The notes: generated by a model not told the origin, from the letters alone. A stretch of DNA of 64,000 nt from JACCXG01 sp963785755 (GCA_963785755.1 CAWAXG010000039.1:496001-560000), one strand, 5' to 3'. Shown: positions 8,394 through 19,549, numbered from the stretch's first letter. Program-made: numbers and translations.

Positions 8394-8563
8394 TATATCT
8401 ACACCAACCGAAAACCCTGTGCAGTACCAAGGGAGATCAAATCCCTCCGACCGGTGCATGAAAAACTCGTCACGACGTTCATCCCAGCTCAGGCTGTCTT
8501 CGTGGGATCCGCGCGGCGCGCGATGTGGCACACTTGCGGATTGCTGATTCAGGAGGTTTCGCA

Positions 8564-9346
8564 ATGACGACCGCTGCCTCGACCTTGCTTGGACGCCCCG
8601 TCTGGTACGAATTGATGACAACCGACATTGCGGCCGCCGAGGCGTTCTACAAGAACGTCGTCGGCTGGACGTCGACTCCCTTCGAAGGCTCGCCTGAGCC
8701 CTACACGCTGTTCAAGCGAAGCGGCGATGTCGGGGTCGCCGGTCTCTTGAAGGTGCCGGAGGGCATGAACGCTCCGCCGTTCTGGGCGATGTATCTCGCC
8801 GTCCCGCAGTTCGACGATGCCGTGGCTCACATCAAACGGCTCGGCGGCAGCGAGCTGTCTCCAGTGATCGACATCCCGACGGTTGGCCGGCTGCAGATGG
8901 TGAAGGACCCGCAAGGTGCGGCCTTCTACATCATCCAGCCGGCGTCCACCGCAGAGCGCCCTGAGGGCGCGCCGGAAGTGGGCGAGGGGTCCTGGCACGA
9001 GCTGATGACGACCGATGCGCCCGCCGCGATGAAGTTCTACACCGAGGTGTTCGGCTGGCAGCCCAGCGAAACGATGGACATGGGTCCGATGGGCAAATAC
9101 CACATGTTCAATCGTCCGCACGGCATGATCGGCGGGATGATGAACAAGCCGCCGGAACTGGCGCACGTGCCGCCCAACTGGGGGATCTACTTCCGCGTGC
9201 CCGACATCAACGCCGCAGTACAGCGCATCACCGCCAACGGTGGAAAGATCCTGAATGGACCGATGGAAGTCCCCGGCGGCGACCAGGTGGTGAACGCCAT
9301 GGATCCGCAGGGAGCGGCGTTCTCGCTCCACGCGAAGAAGCAGTGA
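8564..9346 (+). CDS. Two-domain VOC (glyoxalase/bleomycin-resistance-like) protein
   Basis: A 260-residue protein made of two tandem vicinal-oxygen-chelate modules. Domain 1 starts GRPVWYELMTTDIAAAEAFY and ends with VKDPQGAAFYIIQP; domain 2 starts GSWHELMTTDAPAAMKFYTE and ends AMDPQGAAFSLHAKK. The two halves are clearly duplicated. Proteins of this layout are usually annotated as hydroxylase- or glyoxalase-like VOC proteins; the substrate is unknown. AGGAGGT lies 6-7 bases before ATG 8564 and fixes the start. It has no obvious operon partner. Confidence 0.88.
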   Translation: MTTAASTLLGRPVWYELMTTDIAAAEAFYKNVVGWTSTPFEGSPEPYTLFKRSGDVGVAGLLKVPEGMNAPPFWAMYLAVPQFDDAVAHIKRLGGSELSPVIDIPTVGRLQMVKDPQGAAFYIIQPASTAERPEGAPEVGEGSWHELMTTDAPAAMKFYTEVFGWQPSETMDMGPMGKYHMFNRPHGMIGGMMNKPPELAHVPPNWGIYFRVPDINAAVQRITANGGKILNGPMEVPGGDQVVNAMDPQGAAFSLHAKKQ

Positions 9347-9376
9347 CAAGGCCATGGGCGGCGGCGCCTCGGAGGG

Positions 9377-10726
9377 CTACCGTGCTGCGGACGATCGGCT
9401 GCGACCGGTGAGCTCGTCGGCCAGCCAGTCGTTGACGTCGTCCACCTGCTCCTGCGTGGTCCTGTGGCCGGTATCGTACGCGAGCATCAGGCGCTTCGGC
9501 GCGGTGATGAGGTTGTAGGCCGCGTACATCGACGTCGGTGGACACGTCTCGTCGTTGAAGCCCCACGAGTAGAGTCCCGGCGCGGTCACCCGGCGGGCGA
9601 AGTTCACGACGTCATAGTACTGCGTCGTGTTGATCTTGGCCTCATCGCGATGGGTGTTGGGCCCAGTCGTCGCACGGAACATGTGCGGCCAGCCTCCGGC
9701 CCGCTCCTTGAGATAACCGGTCACGTCCGAGAGCGCCGGATAGTAAGCCGCCAGCCGGGTCACCCGCCGATCGAGACCCGCGGTGACGATCGCCAGCGCG
9801 CCGCCTTGACTGCCGCCGGTGACGCCGAGGTTCCGTCCGTCCCATTGCGGCAGCGACGTCAGGAAATCATTGGCCCGCACCACTCCCGTGTAGACCCGGC
9901 GATAGTAATAGCGCTCGCGGGAGTCGAGCCCGAAAGTCGGATACCCGCTCAGGCCGCCGCGGGCCAGGCTGTCGTATACCTCCTGCGGCTGGATCACGGG
10001 AATGCCGTGGATGCCGATCTGAAAGGTGATGAGTCCGCGGGCCGCCAGCTCCGGCAGTCCTCGATAGGGCCGCACGCCGGCGCCAGGTACACTGAGCATC
10101 GCCGGATACTTCCCTGGCGCGCGCGGCACGCACAGGATTCCGTACAGCCGGCTCGCGCCTTCAGTCAGGCCGACGTTCTGAAGGTTGATCTGCGAGCAAT
10201 CCACATCGGCGGTACCGTAGTCCGGCAGCGGTGTCCATTTGGCATCGAGCGGCAGGGCCGCGAGCCGCGTCCGTTCCGCCTCCCAGAACCGATCGAAGTC
10301 GGCCGGGTTCACCTGCGTCGGCCGGATCTGGTCGGGGGCAAAGCCGGCCGTCCCGACGCCGCGGTAGGTGCGGCCGTCGATCACGGTGGTGGCGATGAGG
10401 CGCAGAAAACCGGGAGCCTTCATCGTGCCGCCTTTCACCGTCAGCGGCGCGGTGCCGACGACGGCGGTCGCCTCGGTCACGGGCGGCAGCATCTCGGGGC
10501 CGACGCCGTACTTCACCGTGGCCCCGGCAACCTGATGGCCATCACGGACGACGTCGATGCGGAACGTCACCGGCTCGCCTGGTTGATAGGTCCAGTCCGG
10601 ATGATCGGGCGTGACGGTGACGGCGATGCGACCGAACGGCTGGCGCGTCTGCGCCAGCGGTACGCACACCAGGCAGGCGACGGCGAGCCAGGCAGCGACA
10701 ACGCGAGATGTGATGGATGACGACAT
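9377..10726 (-). CDS. Secreted acetylxylan-esterase (AXE1)-like alpha/beta hydrolase
   Basis: A 449-residue exported esterase, predicted to deacetylate plant or microbial polysaccharides. It has a signal peptide (ending VPLAQ), an N-terminal beta-sandwich domain (about residues 30-130), then the AXE1-type hydrolase domain opening with NPADFDRFWEAER. The nucleophile is Ser306 in GVTGGSQGGALA; the acid is in GFNDETCPP and the His in YDTGHRTT. All catalytic elements are present and the frame is intact. It lies tail-to-tail with the VOC gene and alone on its strand. Confidence 0.88.
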   Translation of the reverse strand: MSSSITSRVVAAWLAVACLVCVPLAQTRQPFGRIAVTVTPDHPDWTYQPGEPVTFRIDVVRDGHQVAGATVKYGVGPEMLPPVTEATAVVGTAPLTVKGGTMKAPGFLRLIATTVIDGRTYRGVGTAGFAPDQIRPTQVNPADFDRFWEAERTRLAALPLDAKWTPLPDYGTADVDCSQINLQNVGLTEGASRLYGILCVPRAPGKYPAMLSVPGAGVRPYRGLPELAARGLITFQIGIHGIPVIQPQEVYDSLARGGLSGYPTFGLDSRERYYYRRVYTGVVRANDFLTSLPQWDGRNLGVTGGSQGGALAIVTAGLDRRVTRLAAYYPALSDVTGYLKERAGGWPHMFRATTGPNTHRDEAKINTTQYYDVVNFARRVTAPGLYSWGFNDETCPPTSMYAAYNLITAPKRLMLAYDTGHRTTQEQVDDVNDWLADELTGRSRSSAAR

Positions 10727-10890
10727 GGCGACTCACCTGCGACTACGACTGACCATGGTGATCGACGTAGTGGTCAGTGCGGCCGGATGATACTCCAGGT
10801 CGAGTTCCCTGGCTGCCAGCAGGCTGCCGAAGAACGCAGCCCGAGATAACTCCCAACTCCCAACATCCAATTCCCAAGGAGCTCAGAGCC

Positions 10891-11037
10891 GATCGACCGA
10901 GAATCCCTTGGGAGTTGGCAGTTGCCCGCCTCCGCGTGCCCACGCTCGACGCCGCCGGGCACGCTCTGGCGAGGTCTCGCCGTAGCGCGCAAGTTGAATC
11001 ATGCGCGCGAAGGCGGAGAGGTTGGGAGCTGACATGT
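10891..11037 (+). repeat. Dispersed repeat, copy A
   Basis: About 147 bp, running from GATCGACCGAGAATCC through GTGCCCACGCTCGACGCCG to GAGGTTGGGAGCTGACATG. It is highly similar to copy B (24699-24825, same strand) and copy C (54537-54681, opposite strand). It contains short inverted repeats (GTGCCC/GGGCAC; GGCGAGGTCTCGCC). The left side adds a 13-bp inverted repeat (CCAATTCCCAAGG/CCTTGGGAGTTGG, 10868-10919, one mismatch). On the minus strand all copies keep a frame reading LSAFAR..RLARY.E..PERAR. The 866-bp gap 10727-11592 otherwise contains only the hairpins at 11379-11440. Confidence 0.85.
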
Positions 11038-11378
11038 TCAGCATTCTCTCAGGGCCTGACGTACACAACCTTCATAATCCGCGCTCAGAAGAAGCTCGAG
11101 CTCCGCGTGCACTGGACTCTGTACGCGCAGCTCTCCGTCCCCCGTCGTCCCGCTCACGAGGTTGCCCGTTCAGTTGTTTGGAGGCCGTTTCAATACCGCG
11201 CCCGCACGCCGGCGGTCAAGTGCTTTCACGACCTGGATCGCGACAATTTGATCGCGAATGTCGATAGTCGCCTTCCGGGCTGTCTTTGGTCCGATCGCAG
11301 GCAGAGTCCAGGCACCATCGACCGCCTTGCGCGGCCCTTTAGGCGTCACCGGATCGTTTGCGCTACTCTCGCCTTTGC

Positions 11379-11440
11379 CATCCTTCGCTCATGAATGCCG
11401 GCGAAGGATGCCCACCGTAGCGCGAAGCGCGAAGGTGGGG
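11379..11440 (+). repeat. Tandem hairpins upstream of the first kinase gene
   Basis: CATCCTTCGC (11379-11388) and GCGAAGGATG (11401-11410) form a perfect 10-bp inverted repeat with a 12-nt loop, followed at once by CCCACC (11411-11416) and GGTGGG (11434-11439). The two stem-loops sit 150 bp before the kinase start and may be a REP-like element or terminator. Confidence 0.6.
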
Positions 11441-11592
11441 CCTGTCCTGTCTGCGATGAGCTAGGGATGGCAAGCGCTACGAGCTCCGCTCGACCGTCCG
11501 CCAGGGGACTGGCTGGGGATGAGGCATGACAGCTGGACCGGGTTTCCTGCGCCTTTGGTTCGAGGTCGGAATTCCGACCGGGGGGTAGGGCT

Positions 11593-14494
11593 GTGGAGCC
11601 AGGGCCGCGGAACCGGATTTCGGACTTGTACCATCGGGCGCTGGAGTGTCGGCCCGAGGAGCGCGACGCGTTCTTGAAGGGCGCGTGCGATGGGGACCCC
11701 GCCCTGCTGAAGGAAGTGGAGTCCCTGCTGCGGTATGAGTCCGATGCGGCGCCGTTCCTCGAAACGCCAGCCGCGGTGGCAGGCGATTTCGCGCGAACGC
11801 TCGAGACGAGTCAGATGATCGGCCGACAACTCGGTCCGTACACGATCACCGCGCCGCTCGGCGCCGGCGGCATGGGCGAGGTCTATCGCGCGCGCGACAG
11901 CAAGCTCGGGCGCGACGTCGCCATCAAGATCCTGCCGTCACACTTCACCGCAGACCCCGAGCGCCGATCCCGCTTCGCACGCGAAGCCCGCCTCCTCGCG
12001 ACCCTCAATCATCCCCACGTTGGCGCGATCTACGGCCTCGAGGAGATCGATGGCGTGACGGCATTGGTTCTCGAACTGGTCGAAGGTCCCACCCTGGCCG
12101 ATCGGCTGGCGCGCGGGCCGCTGCCGATCGCCGATGCTCTCGCGATTGCGCGCCAGCTCGCCGAAGCGCTGGACGCCGCGCACGAGAAAGGCATCGTCCA
12201 TCGCGATCTCAAGCCGGCGAACATCGTGTTGCAGGGAGCGGCGTTGGCCTCTGGTGTGCCCTCGAGCGACCAGCGCGCGCGCGTGCTCGACTTCGGTCTG
12301 GCCAGGACAATCGCCGGCGGGTTGGACGGAGACTTGACCGAGCGGCCCCCGGGCTCGTTCGACGGCACGGCCGAAGGGCGCATCCTCGGCACGCCGGCCT
12401 ACATGAGTCCCGAGCAGGCGCGGGGACACGCGGTCGATCGGCGCACCGACATCTGGGCGTTCGGCTGCGTGCTGTTCGAGATGCTCGCGGGCCGCCGCGC
12501 GTTTGCCGGCGACACGGTGTCCGACACGTTCGTCAGCATCCTGGAGCGCGAGCCCGAGTGGACCGCCTTGCCGGCCGCGACGCCCGCGTCGATTCGCACT
12601 TTGCTCGAACGCTGTCTGCGCAAGGATCCACGCAAGCGGCTGCACGACATCGCCGATGCGCGCATCGAGCTCGAGGATGCGAACCAGCCCGTCGGATCGA
12701 CCAGATCAGCGGTGGATGTCGCGCCGGCAGGGCCGGCCCGCGGTCGTGAGCGGCTCGCGTGGATTGCGGCCGGTGTCCTTGCCCTGGCGCTCGGTGGCAC
12801 GATGCTGGTGAACCGCCGTGAGGTGCCGGCGACGGGGGCCGAGCTCGTCGAGTTTCCGATTCTCCCCCCTGAGGGCTGGCGTTTCATTATGGGCGACTTC
12901 GCCGTGTCTCCCGACGGGCGGCGCATCGCGTTCGTGGCTGCCTCGAAAAGCGGCTCGTCGCTGTGGGTCCGATCGTTCGCCGCGGTCGATCCCCGGCCGA
13001 TTGCTGGCACCGACGGCGCGCGCAATCCATTCTGGAGCCCCGACAGCCAGTCGATTGGCTTCTTTGCCAACAATCAGCTGAAAACGGTGCCGGCAGGCGG
13101 TGAATCACCCGTCGAATCCTCTCCCTGGTCCATGACTTTCCCCCTGGCGGCGGAGAGCGGCGGTCAGGCCCCCATGGGGACGTGGAACAGCAAGGGCGTG
13201 ATCGTTTTCGGACCGGCCAGCGACGGCAACTTGTATCAGGTCGGCGTGAACGAGAACCGGACACCGTCGCTGGTCCCGACGGGGGGGGAGGGTTTTAAGC
13301 GTCGCCCGTCGTTTCTCCCTGACGGTCAACATTTCATTTACTTCACCGATAGGTCCGGCGTCGAGATACGGGTGGCGTCGCTGACGACGGCGGACAGTGC
13401 GCCGATTGGGACGTTCGAGTCATCAGGTGTGTACGCGGGCGGTCACCTGTTCTTCATGCGCGGCGGGAACCTGATGATGCAGGCCCTCAGTGAAGAGACC
13501 CTCAAGCTCGAGGGCGAGCCCGTGTCCCTTGGCGTGCAGGTCAGACGAGACAACGTCGTGGGTTCCAGATTCTCGGTCTCGACGAACGGCCGGCTTGCGT
13601 TCCTGCCGCCGCCAAGTACGCAGGCAGAGCTGACCTGGCTGGACCGGCGAGGACGCCCCCTGGGAATCGTTGGCGAACCGGGAGTGTATGGCAATCTCGA
13701 TTTGAGCCCGGACGGTCGGAAGCTGGCAGTTGCCAGACTGATGCCTCGGCCGAGTATCGGCAACCAAACCGATATCTGGGTGATCGATCTGGCAACCGAC
13801 ACAGCAACCCGTCTGACGGATGACCCCGGCAATGAATACGACCCCGCCTGGTCGCCTGATGGAAAGCACATCGTCTTCAACTCGGGCGCGGTGGGACTCT
13901 CGGCAGAGCCTGTTCACGCGCGCATCGGACGGCAGCGGCGCCGACGTGCCCCTCGCGAAGTCCGGGACGGCCAGCTTCGTTGCGGCCTGGTCACGTGCCG
14001 ACGTCATCATCTTCAACGCCCGCACCAAGGACAAGGCCGCCGACCTGATGACCCTGAGGTGGCCGGGAGACAGCACACCCGAGGTCTTCGTCAGCACGCA
14101 ACACAGCGAGCTCAACGGCACCTTCTCGCCTGACGGGCGGTGGGTCGCCTACCAGTCGGACGCGTCTGGCCGCTACGAAGTGCTCGTGCGGCCATTCCCG
14201 GACAAGGATCCAGTACGGCAGATTTCGCGTGCTGGCGGGATGTATCCGCGTTGGCGCGGGGACGGCAAGGAGCTTTTCTTCGTGGCGCCGGACGGGACGA
14301 TGATGGCGGCTGACTTCGATCCGGCGGTCGGCCTCGCCAAGGGTGTGCCTCGACCGCTGTTCCCGACACAGATCTCCGTCGGCGACAACCGTCCGTACGT
14401 CGTGGACAACGCCGGGGAGCGCTTCCTGCTTCCGATCAAGCCAGAACCCAAGCTCACCGCAGTCATGGATTGGCGGGCGCTCGTCCGCCGGTGA
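11593..14494 (+). CDS. Ser/Thr protein kinase with PD40 beta-propeller (one frameshift)
   Basis: A membrane-anchored Hanks-type kinase. An N-terminal helical region (residues 1-75, with PEERDAFLKGACDGDPAL) is followed by the kinase domain (about 80-360): glycine loop LGAGGMGEVY, Lys112, HRD at 203-205, DFG at 233-235, and PAYMSPEQ. One transmembrane helix lies at 389-406, then a large extracytoplasmic propeller of PD40/TolB-like blades (FAVSPDGRRIAFV, NPFWSPDSQSIGFF, PAWSPDGKHIVF). The start is GTG 11593 preceded by GGGGGTAGGG. The frame breaks near 13885-13910; the last four blades continue in the next frame to 14494 with conserved text (FSPDGRWVAYQSDASGRYEV), so this is a full-length gene with one indel. 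The ligand sensed by the propeller is unknown. Confidence 0.88.
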
Positions 14495-14596
14495 GACAGT
14501 CGTCGCCGAATTCCAGGTCTGACGGGCGCCTGCTTCACAAGCTTCTTCACACCCTTTTACAACTCGCCGGTCTCGACGGCGGTATCCTCTTGGCGC

Positions 14597-16666
14597 ATGG
14601 GTGCCCCAGTGCGAATGGCCGGTCGTGTTCCGTTGCTGGCCATGGTCGCCCTGATCGTCGCGCCAGGCCTGACGCTCGGTTATTTCGGATTCCGTGCACT
14701 GGCCGAACGGGAACACAGCCTTCGGACCAACTACACCGCGACGACCGTTCTCGTGCGGGATCGTCTGGCGTTCGAGCTCGCGCGCCTCGAATCCTCGCTG
14801 TCCCCGCCGGCGACGCAGCCGCAACTGGCGGCGCTGGAAGCGCAGAACGACTGGCTCCAGATGCCGTTCATTCTCCGCGCCGACGGCAGTGTCATCACCG
14901 CCCGGCTGCACGCCGGCATGCTCCCGCAGCCAGGCGACGTCCTCGCGACCCTTCCAGCCGTCGCGGCTGCGGTATTCGACGCAGAGCGACAGGAGTTCGC
15001 GCGCGGCGATCTCGAGACGGCAGTCCGCCTCTATCAGCTTGCCCTCAGCCGAGTTCCGCCACGGGACGTCGCGGCCCGCGCGTTCGTGCTGACGCGGATC
15101 GGCCGCACGCTCTTCAAGCTGCGGCGATTTGCGGAAGGCATCGCGCAATACGAGGCCGCGGCGGCGTTGGCGGGCGACGCCGTGGATGGGAACGGCCTGC
15201 CATACGCCGCCATCGCCATGCTCCAGATCATCGATGGTTCGGCGGCACTCCGGCGTCCTGACGCGCAGGCGTCTGCCGAGGAGCGATTCGCCCGCTACGT
15301 GATCGGCCATCCCTGGGATCTCGACAACGGGTACCGTCAGCATCTGGCTCGCGTCGCCGGCTTGCTTCCGCCGGGCGACACCGCCGGCCACGCCGCCGCG
15401 GCCGCGCTGGTCAAGGAAGCGGCCGCCGTGGACGGCATCCGCAAGGAGATCCATGCGCGGGTCCGGCCGGAGCTCATGGCGCAGGACGCCCGTCCTCAGG
15501 ACGTGCGCCATGCGGTGATTCCAGGCGGCCGTCCCGCGCTGGTGGCCTGGCGGCGCCTCGGTCCTGACACGAGCGTGCCGGCTGTCTTCGGCTTTCACCT
15601 GCGCCTGGACTACCTCGGCGGGCCGCTGCTCGCGCAAGTACTCGAGACCGTCGATCTCGGCGGCGATCTCCATGTCGCCCTCACCGCGCCCGAGCACGCG
15701 CCGACCGTTCGCGCTGATCGCCGCTCGTCGTCGGCGCTGGTGGAAGTGGAGCTGCTGCCGTCGATTCCGGACTGGAAGGTCGCGCTCTTCGACCAGCAGG
15801 GGCGATCCATCTCGCAGCTGGTTGCGCGCGAGCGTTGGACCTATGGCGCACTGGTCGCGGGCATGCTGGCGGTGATGGCGGTGGGGGTCACCTTGACGGT
15901 GCGCGCCTCGGCTCGCGCGACGGAGCTCGCCCGTGCCCGCAGCGACTTCGTGTCGAACGTCTCGCACGAGTTGAAGACGCCGCTGGCGTTGATCCGCATG
16001 TTCGGCGAGACCCTCGAGAGCGGGATCGTCTCCGACGCCGGCAAGCGTCAGGAGTTCTACGGCATCATCCGCCGTGAGAGCGAGCGGCTGACGCACCTCA
16101 TCGACAACGTGCTCGATCTGGGCCGCATCGACCAGGGCACGAAACACTACGAGATCCGTCCGCACGATCTGATCGAGACAGTCCAGGCCGCGCTCGAGGC
16201 GTATCGTCCGTTGTTCGAACGCATGGACTTCACGGTCGAGACCGCGTTCCCTCAGCCGCCGCTCCCCGTGCCGATCGACCGCGACGCGATCGTCCAGTCG
16301 CTCGTCAATCTGTTCCAGAACGCGATCAAGTACTCGGGCACGGCACGCTACGTGTCGGTGGCGGTCCGGCGTGCGGACGGAACCGCCTCGATCTCGGTCG
16401 CGGACCACGGCGTCGGCATCGCCGCCGATCAGATCGATCGCATCTTCGAGCGCTATTACCGCGCGCCGGATACCGGAGCCGCCGTTCCGGCGGGCAGCGG
16501 TCTCGGGCTCGCGATCGTCAAGCACACCATCGACGCGCACGGCGGGCGCGTCTCCGTTCAGAGCACGCCCGGTGAGGGAACGGTGTTCACGCTGGTGCTG
16601 CCGCTCGCCGCGGGCCAGGCGGCGGCGATGTCAGTCCCGGCCAATCCGGGACCGGTGCGCGCGTAG
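14597..16666 (+). CDS. Sensor histidine kinase with TPR-like periplasmic region
   Basis: A 689-residue two-component sensor. TM1 (residues 9-31) and TM2 (about 413-435) bracket a periplasmic sensor of about 380 residues that contains TPR-like helices (130-190: ERQEFARGDLETAVRLYQLA, then ARAFVLTRIGRTLFKLRRF). The cytoplasmic part has HisKA with phospho-acceptor His457 (SNVSHELKTPLALIR) and a full HATPase_c domain: N box LVNLFQNAIKYSG, G1 VADHGVGIA, F box IFERYYRAP, G2 GSGLGLAIVK. It ends 2 bp before the response-regulator start, so the two form an operon. The signal is unknown. Confidence 0.92.
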   Translation: MGAPVRMAGRVPLLAMVALIVAPGLTLGYFGFRALAEREHSLRTNYTATTVLVRDRLAFELARLESSLSPPATQPQLAALEAQNDWLQMPFILRADGSVITARLHAGMLPQPGDVLATLPAVAAAVFDAERQEFARGDLETAVRLYQLALSRVPPRDVAARAFVLTRIGRTLFKLRRFAEGIAQYEAAAALAGDAVDGNGLPYAAIAMLQIIDGSAALRRPDAQASAEERFARYVIGHPWDLDNGYRQHLARVAGLLPPGDTAGHAAAAALVKEAAAVDGIRKEIHARVRPELMAQDARPQDVRHAVIPGGRPALVAWRRLGPDTSVPAVFGFHLRLDYLGGPLLAQVLETVDLGGDLHVALTAPEHAPTVRADRRSSSALVEVELLPSIPDWKVALFDQQGRSISQLVARERWTYGALVAGMLAVMAVGVTLTVRASARATELARARSDFVSNVSHELKTPLALIRMFGETLESGIVSDAGKRQEFYGIIRRESERLTHLIDNVLDLGRIDQGTKHYEIRPHDLIETVQAALEAYRPLFERMDFTVETAFPQPPLPVPIDRDAIVQSLVNLFQNAIKYSGTARYVSVAVRRADGTASISVADHGVGIAADQIDRIFERYYRAPDTGAAVPAGSGLGLAIVKHTIDAHGGRVSVQSTPGEGTVFTLVLPLAAGQAAAMSVPANPGPVRA

Positions 16667-16668
16667 TC

Positions 16669-17350
16669 ATGGCGCGGATTCTCATCGTCGAAGACGAGAC
16701 CGACATGGCGCGCGGCCTGCAGTACAACCTCGAGGCGCGCGGCTACGAGGTCATCCTCGCCAGCGACGGCGAAGCCGGCTACCAGGCGGCTCTGTCGGGC
16801 GCGCCGGACCTCGTGCTGCTCGACGTGATGCTGCCGAAGCGCGATGGCTACGACGTGTGCCGCGCGCTGCGCAAGGTGGCGCCCCGGCTGCCGGTGCTGA
16901 TGCTGACCGCTCGCGGCGGCGAAAACGATCTGGTCCTCGGCCTGAAGCTTGGCGCGGACGACTACATCCGGAAGCCGTTCTCGACCGCCGAGCTGATGGC
17001 ACGGATCGAGGCGCTCCTCCGGCGGTCGGCGTTCACCGGCGGCAATCCGCGGCGCGTGGAGTTCGGCGACGTCGTCATCGACTTCGAGCGTCACCAGGCG
17101 ACCAGGCATCTCGAGCCGCTGGAGCTGACGCCGAAAGAGTTCGAGATGGTCCGCTACTTCGCCGCGCGGCCCGGGCGCGGTGGTTTCGCGCGATGCGCTG
17201 CTCAATGCGGTGTGGGGCTACACCAGCGCTCCCAACACGAGGACCGTCGACGCGCACATCGTGAAACTGCGGCAGAAGCTCGAAGACATCCCGTCGGAGC
17301 CGAGGCACCTGCTGACGGTGCACGGCATCGGATACAAGTTCGTGCCGTAG
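16669..17350 (+). CDS. OmpR/PhoB-family response regulator (one frameshift)
   Basis: Cognate regulator of the upstream histidine kinase. The receiver domain has the acidic pair EDE (residues 8-10), phospho-acceptor D52 (LVLLDVMLPKRDGYD), the conserved Thr (LMLTARGG) and Lys (DDYIRKPF). The winged-helix output domain begins FGDVVIDFERHQ and continues LTPKEFEMVRYFAARPG. The frame then breaks at the G3 run 17173-17175; removing one G restores VVSRDALLNAVWGY, TVDAHIVKLRQKLE and HGIGYKFVP, ending at the TAG 17348-17350. Without correction the frame runs on into the next gene and mimics a regulator-PD40 fusion, which I reject. Confidence 0.9.
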
Positions 17351-17448
17351 CCGGCCGGATGGCGTTACAACGTTTCACATCCTCTTTGCGACCTTTCATA
17401 TTGGACTCTTTACGCTGTGGCCGTTCACTTTCACGAGGAGCACACGAC

Positions 17449-19546
17449 ATGAGAACGGTCCTGATGGTGGCGATCGCCGCCGGTCTGCTGGCGGGGGCGC
17501 CGCTGGCGCAAGGGCAGTCGGCCGCTGATCTGTATCAGAGCGCGGTGCAGTTGGAGGAGGTCAAGGGGGACCTGGAGAAGGCGATTGCCGCGTACCGAAG
17601 CATCGTCGAGCGGTTCGCGAACGATCGGACGACTGCCGGAAAGGCGCAGCTGCGTCTCGGCATCTGTTACGAGCGGCTCGGAAGACCCGAAGCGCGCGGT
17701 GCGTTCGAGGCGGTGATCCGTAACTACAGCGACCAGCCGGAGCTCGTCGCGCAGGCCCGGGCCCGGCTCGCCTCCTCTTCCAATCGACCGGGAGACCGGG
17801 GCGACGCGGCGATGACCGCGCGGCAGGTGTGGACTGGCTCCGAGGTCAGCCTCGAAGGCAAGCCGTCATCGGACGGTCGTTATCTCACCTACGTCGACTG
17901 GACGTCCACCAGGACCGGCAATGTCGCCATCCGCGATCTCACCACCGGCCAGAACCGGCGGCTGACCAACGCGCAGGACATGGGGGAGGGGTACGCCGAG
18001 TACCCGGTTCTTTCTCCGGACGGCAAGACGGTGGCGTACGGATGGGACAGCTCGGTGCGGCTGATCGGCGCCGACGGATCGCGTCCGCGGGTGCTGCTGC
18101 CGCGTCGAGGAGGCGAATATCCGTACGATCTGACGTGGTCACCGGACGGCAAATGGCTGGCGGCGGCAGTCACGGATACGGCACCGACAAGACTTCTCAG
18201 ATCGTGCTGATCTCGGTGCCCGAGGGTTCGGTGACGCGGCTGAAGTCCACGGCATGGCAGTCGCCGACATTGGGGGGGTTTTCGCGCGACGGCAAGTTCC
18301 TTCTGTATAGCGTCGAGAGGGAGTTCGAGCGACGGCGGCCGTGACATTCTGGCGATCGCGATCGATGGCTCGAGCGAAACCGTTCTCGTCGAGGGCCCAT
18401 CGAACGATTCTCAGCCGGCCTGGACCCCGGACGGTAAGGCGATTCTGTTCATGAGCAACCGCTCGGGGAGTCCGGCGTTGTGGACGATGCGCGTGGAAAA
18501 CGGCGCACCGAAGGGATCCGCCGAACTGGTTCGGCCGAATGTTGGCAACGTCCGAATCCTGGGGTTCACTCGCGATGGTTCGTACTTCTATGGCTCGCTG
18601 AACGGCCAGGCGGATGTCTATGTCGCGAAGCTGAACCCGGCGAACCTGGAATTCACTGCGGCCCCCGCGCCTCTGACCGATCGCTTCGTCGGATCGAACT
18701 CAGGGGCCGCATGGTCGCCCGACGGCAGGCACGTGGCGTTCGTTCGCGGGCCCGATCGACGGTCGAAGGTTCTCGTCGTGCGCTCGGTGGCTGACGGCAC
18801 CGAGCGGACGCTGCCGACCAAATTGCTCGACGGCTATCTTCCAGCGCAGATGGGACCGGCATGGTTCCCCGACAGCCGGTCGGTGCTGGTGTCGGACACG
18901 GACCAGGCCAATCGGAAAACGAGGTTTCGCCGCGTCGACGTCGAGTCCGGGCAGGAGACCCTCGTCTTCGAGGCGACCTATCGGACGATCTGGCCGCTCG
19001 TCGCGATCGCGCCCGATGGCAAGTCGCTCTTCTATTCGAGGTTGGAGCCAGACAGCGATCCCGCGATGAACCGGCTGCGGCTCGTGCGCAGAGACATCGC
19101 CAGCGGCACTGAAACGGAGCTCTATCGCGCGGTGTCGGAGCGGCGTCGGCTTCTTCGCGCTGACGATCGCACCCGACGGCCGGCGGCTCGCCTTCATGAC
19201 CATCGTGGGTCCGAACCAGGTGCACCTGATGACCCTTTCCACCGGCGGAGGCACTCCGGTCATCCTGTATCGCGGCGGCTATGGCAATCCGCAGCCTCAG
19301 GCCGCCGTGTGGACCCGCGATGGGAAATACATCCTGTTCAAGGCAGAGGATGGGCGGCAGCGCACGCGCGTGTGGGCGGTTCCGTCCGACGGCGGAGAGG
19401 CGCGCAAACTGGACCTCTCGACCGAAGGCATCGGCAAGATGGACCTGTCGCCGGACGGGACGCAGCTGGTCTTTACCGGAACCAAGCGGAAGCAGGAGCT
19501 CTGGATGATCAAGAACCTGCTCCCGAGCCACGCGTCGCGGAAGTGA
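17449..19546 (+). CDS. Exported TPR-PD40 beta-propeller protein (three frameshifts)
   Basis: A secreted or periplasmic protein. ATG 17449 follows GAGGAG and opens a signal peptide (VLMVAIAAGLLAGAPLAQG). TPR-like helices follow (SAADLYQSAVQLEEVKGDLE, then TAGKAQLRLGICYERLGR), then a propeller of PD40 blades (YPVLSPDGKTVAYGW, DLTWSPDGKWLAAAV, PAWTPDGKAILFMSNRSG, AAWSPDGRHVAFVRG, MDLSPDGTQLVFTG). The coding frame changes at about 18172-18190, 18318-18345 and 19136-19150, each repaired by one base. It lies 98 bp after the two-component system and 3 bp before the peroxidase gene, suggesting shared expression. Function is unknown; TPR plus propeller suggests protein or glycan binding. Confidence 0.82.
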
Positions 19547-19549
19547 GCC

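Noticed and set aside
13991..16540. An 849-codon open frame on the minus strand opposite the kinase end and histidine kinase
   Set aside because: Long antisense frames are expected in high-GC DNA; its translation is Arg/Asp/Val-rich without motifs, whereas the plus strand encodes a textbook histidine kinase.
16669..18210. A continuous 513-residue reading frame joining the response regulator to the TPR-PD40 protein
   Set aside because: The join arises because a one-base insertion at 17173-17175 throws the regulator out of frame and into the frame of the next gene; the true regulator end (HGIGYKFVP, stop 17350) and a separate signal peptide with ribosome site at 17449 are visible.
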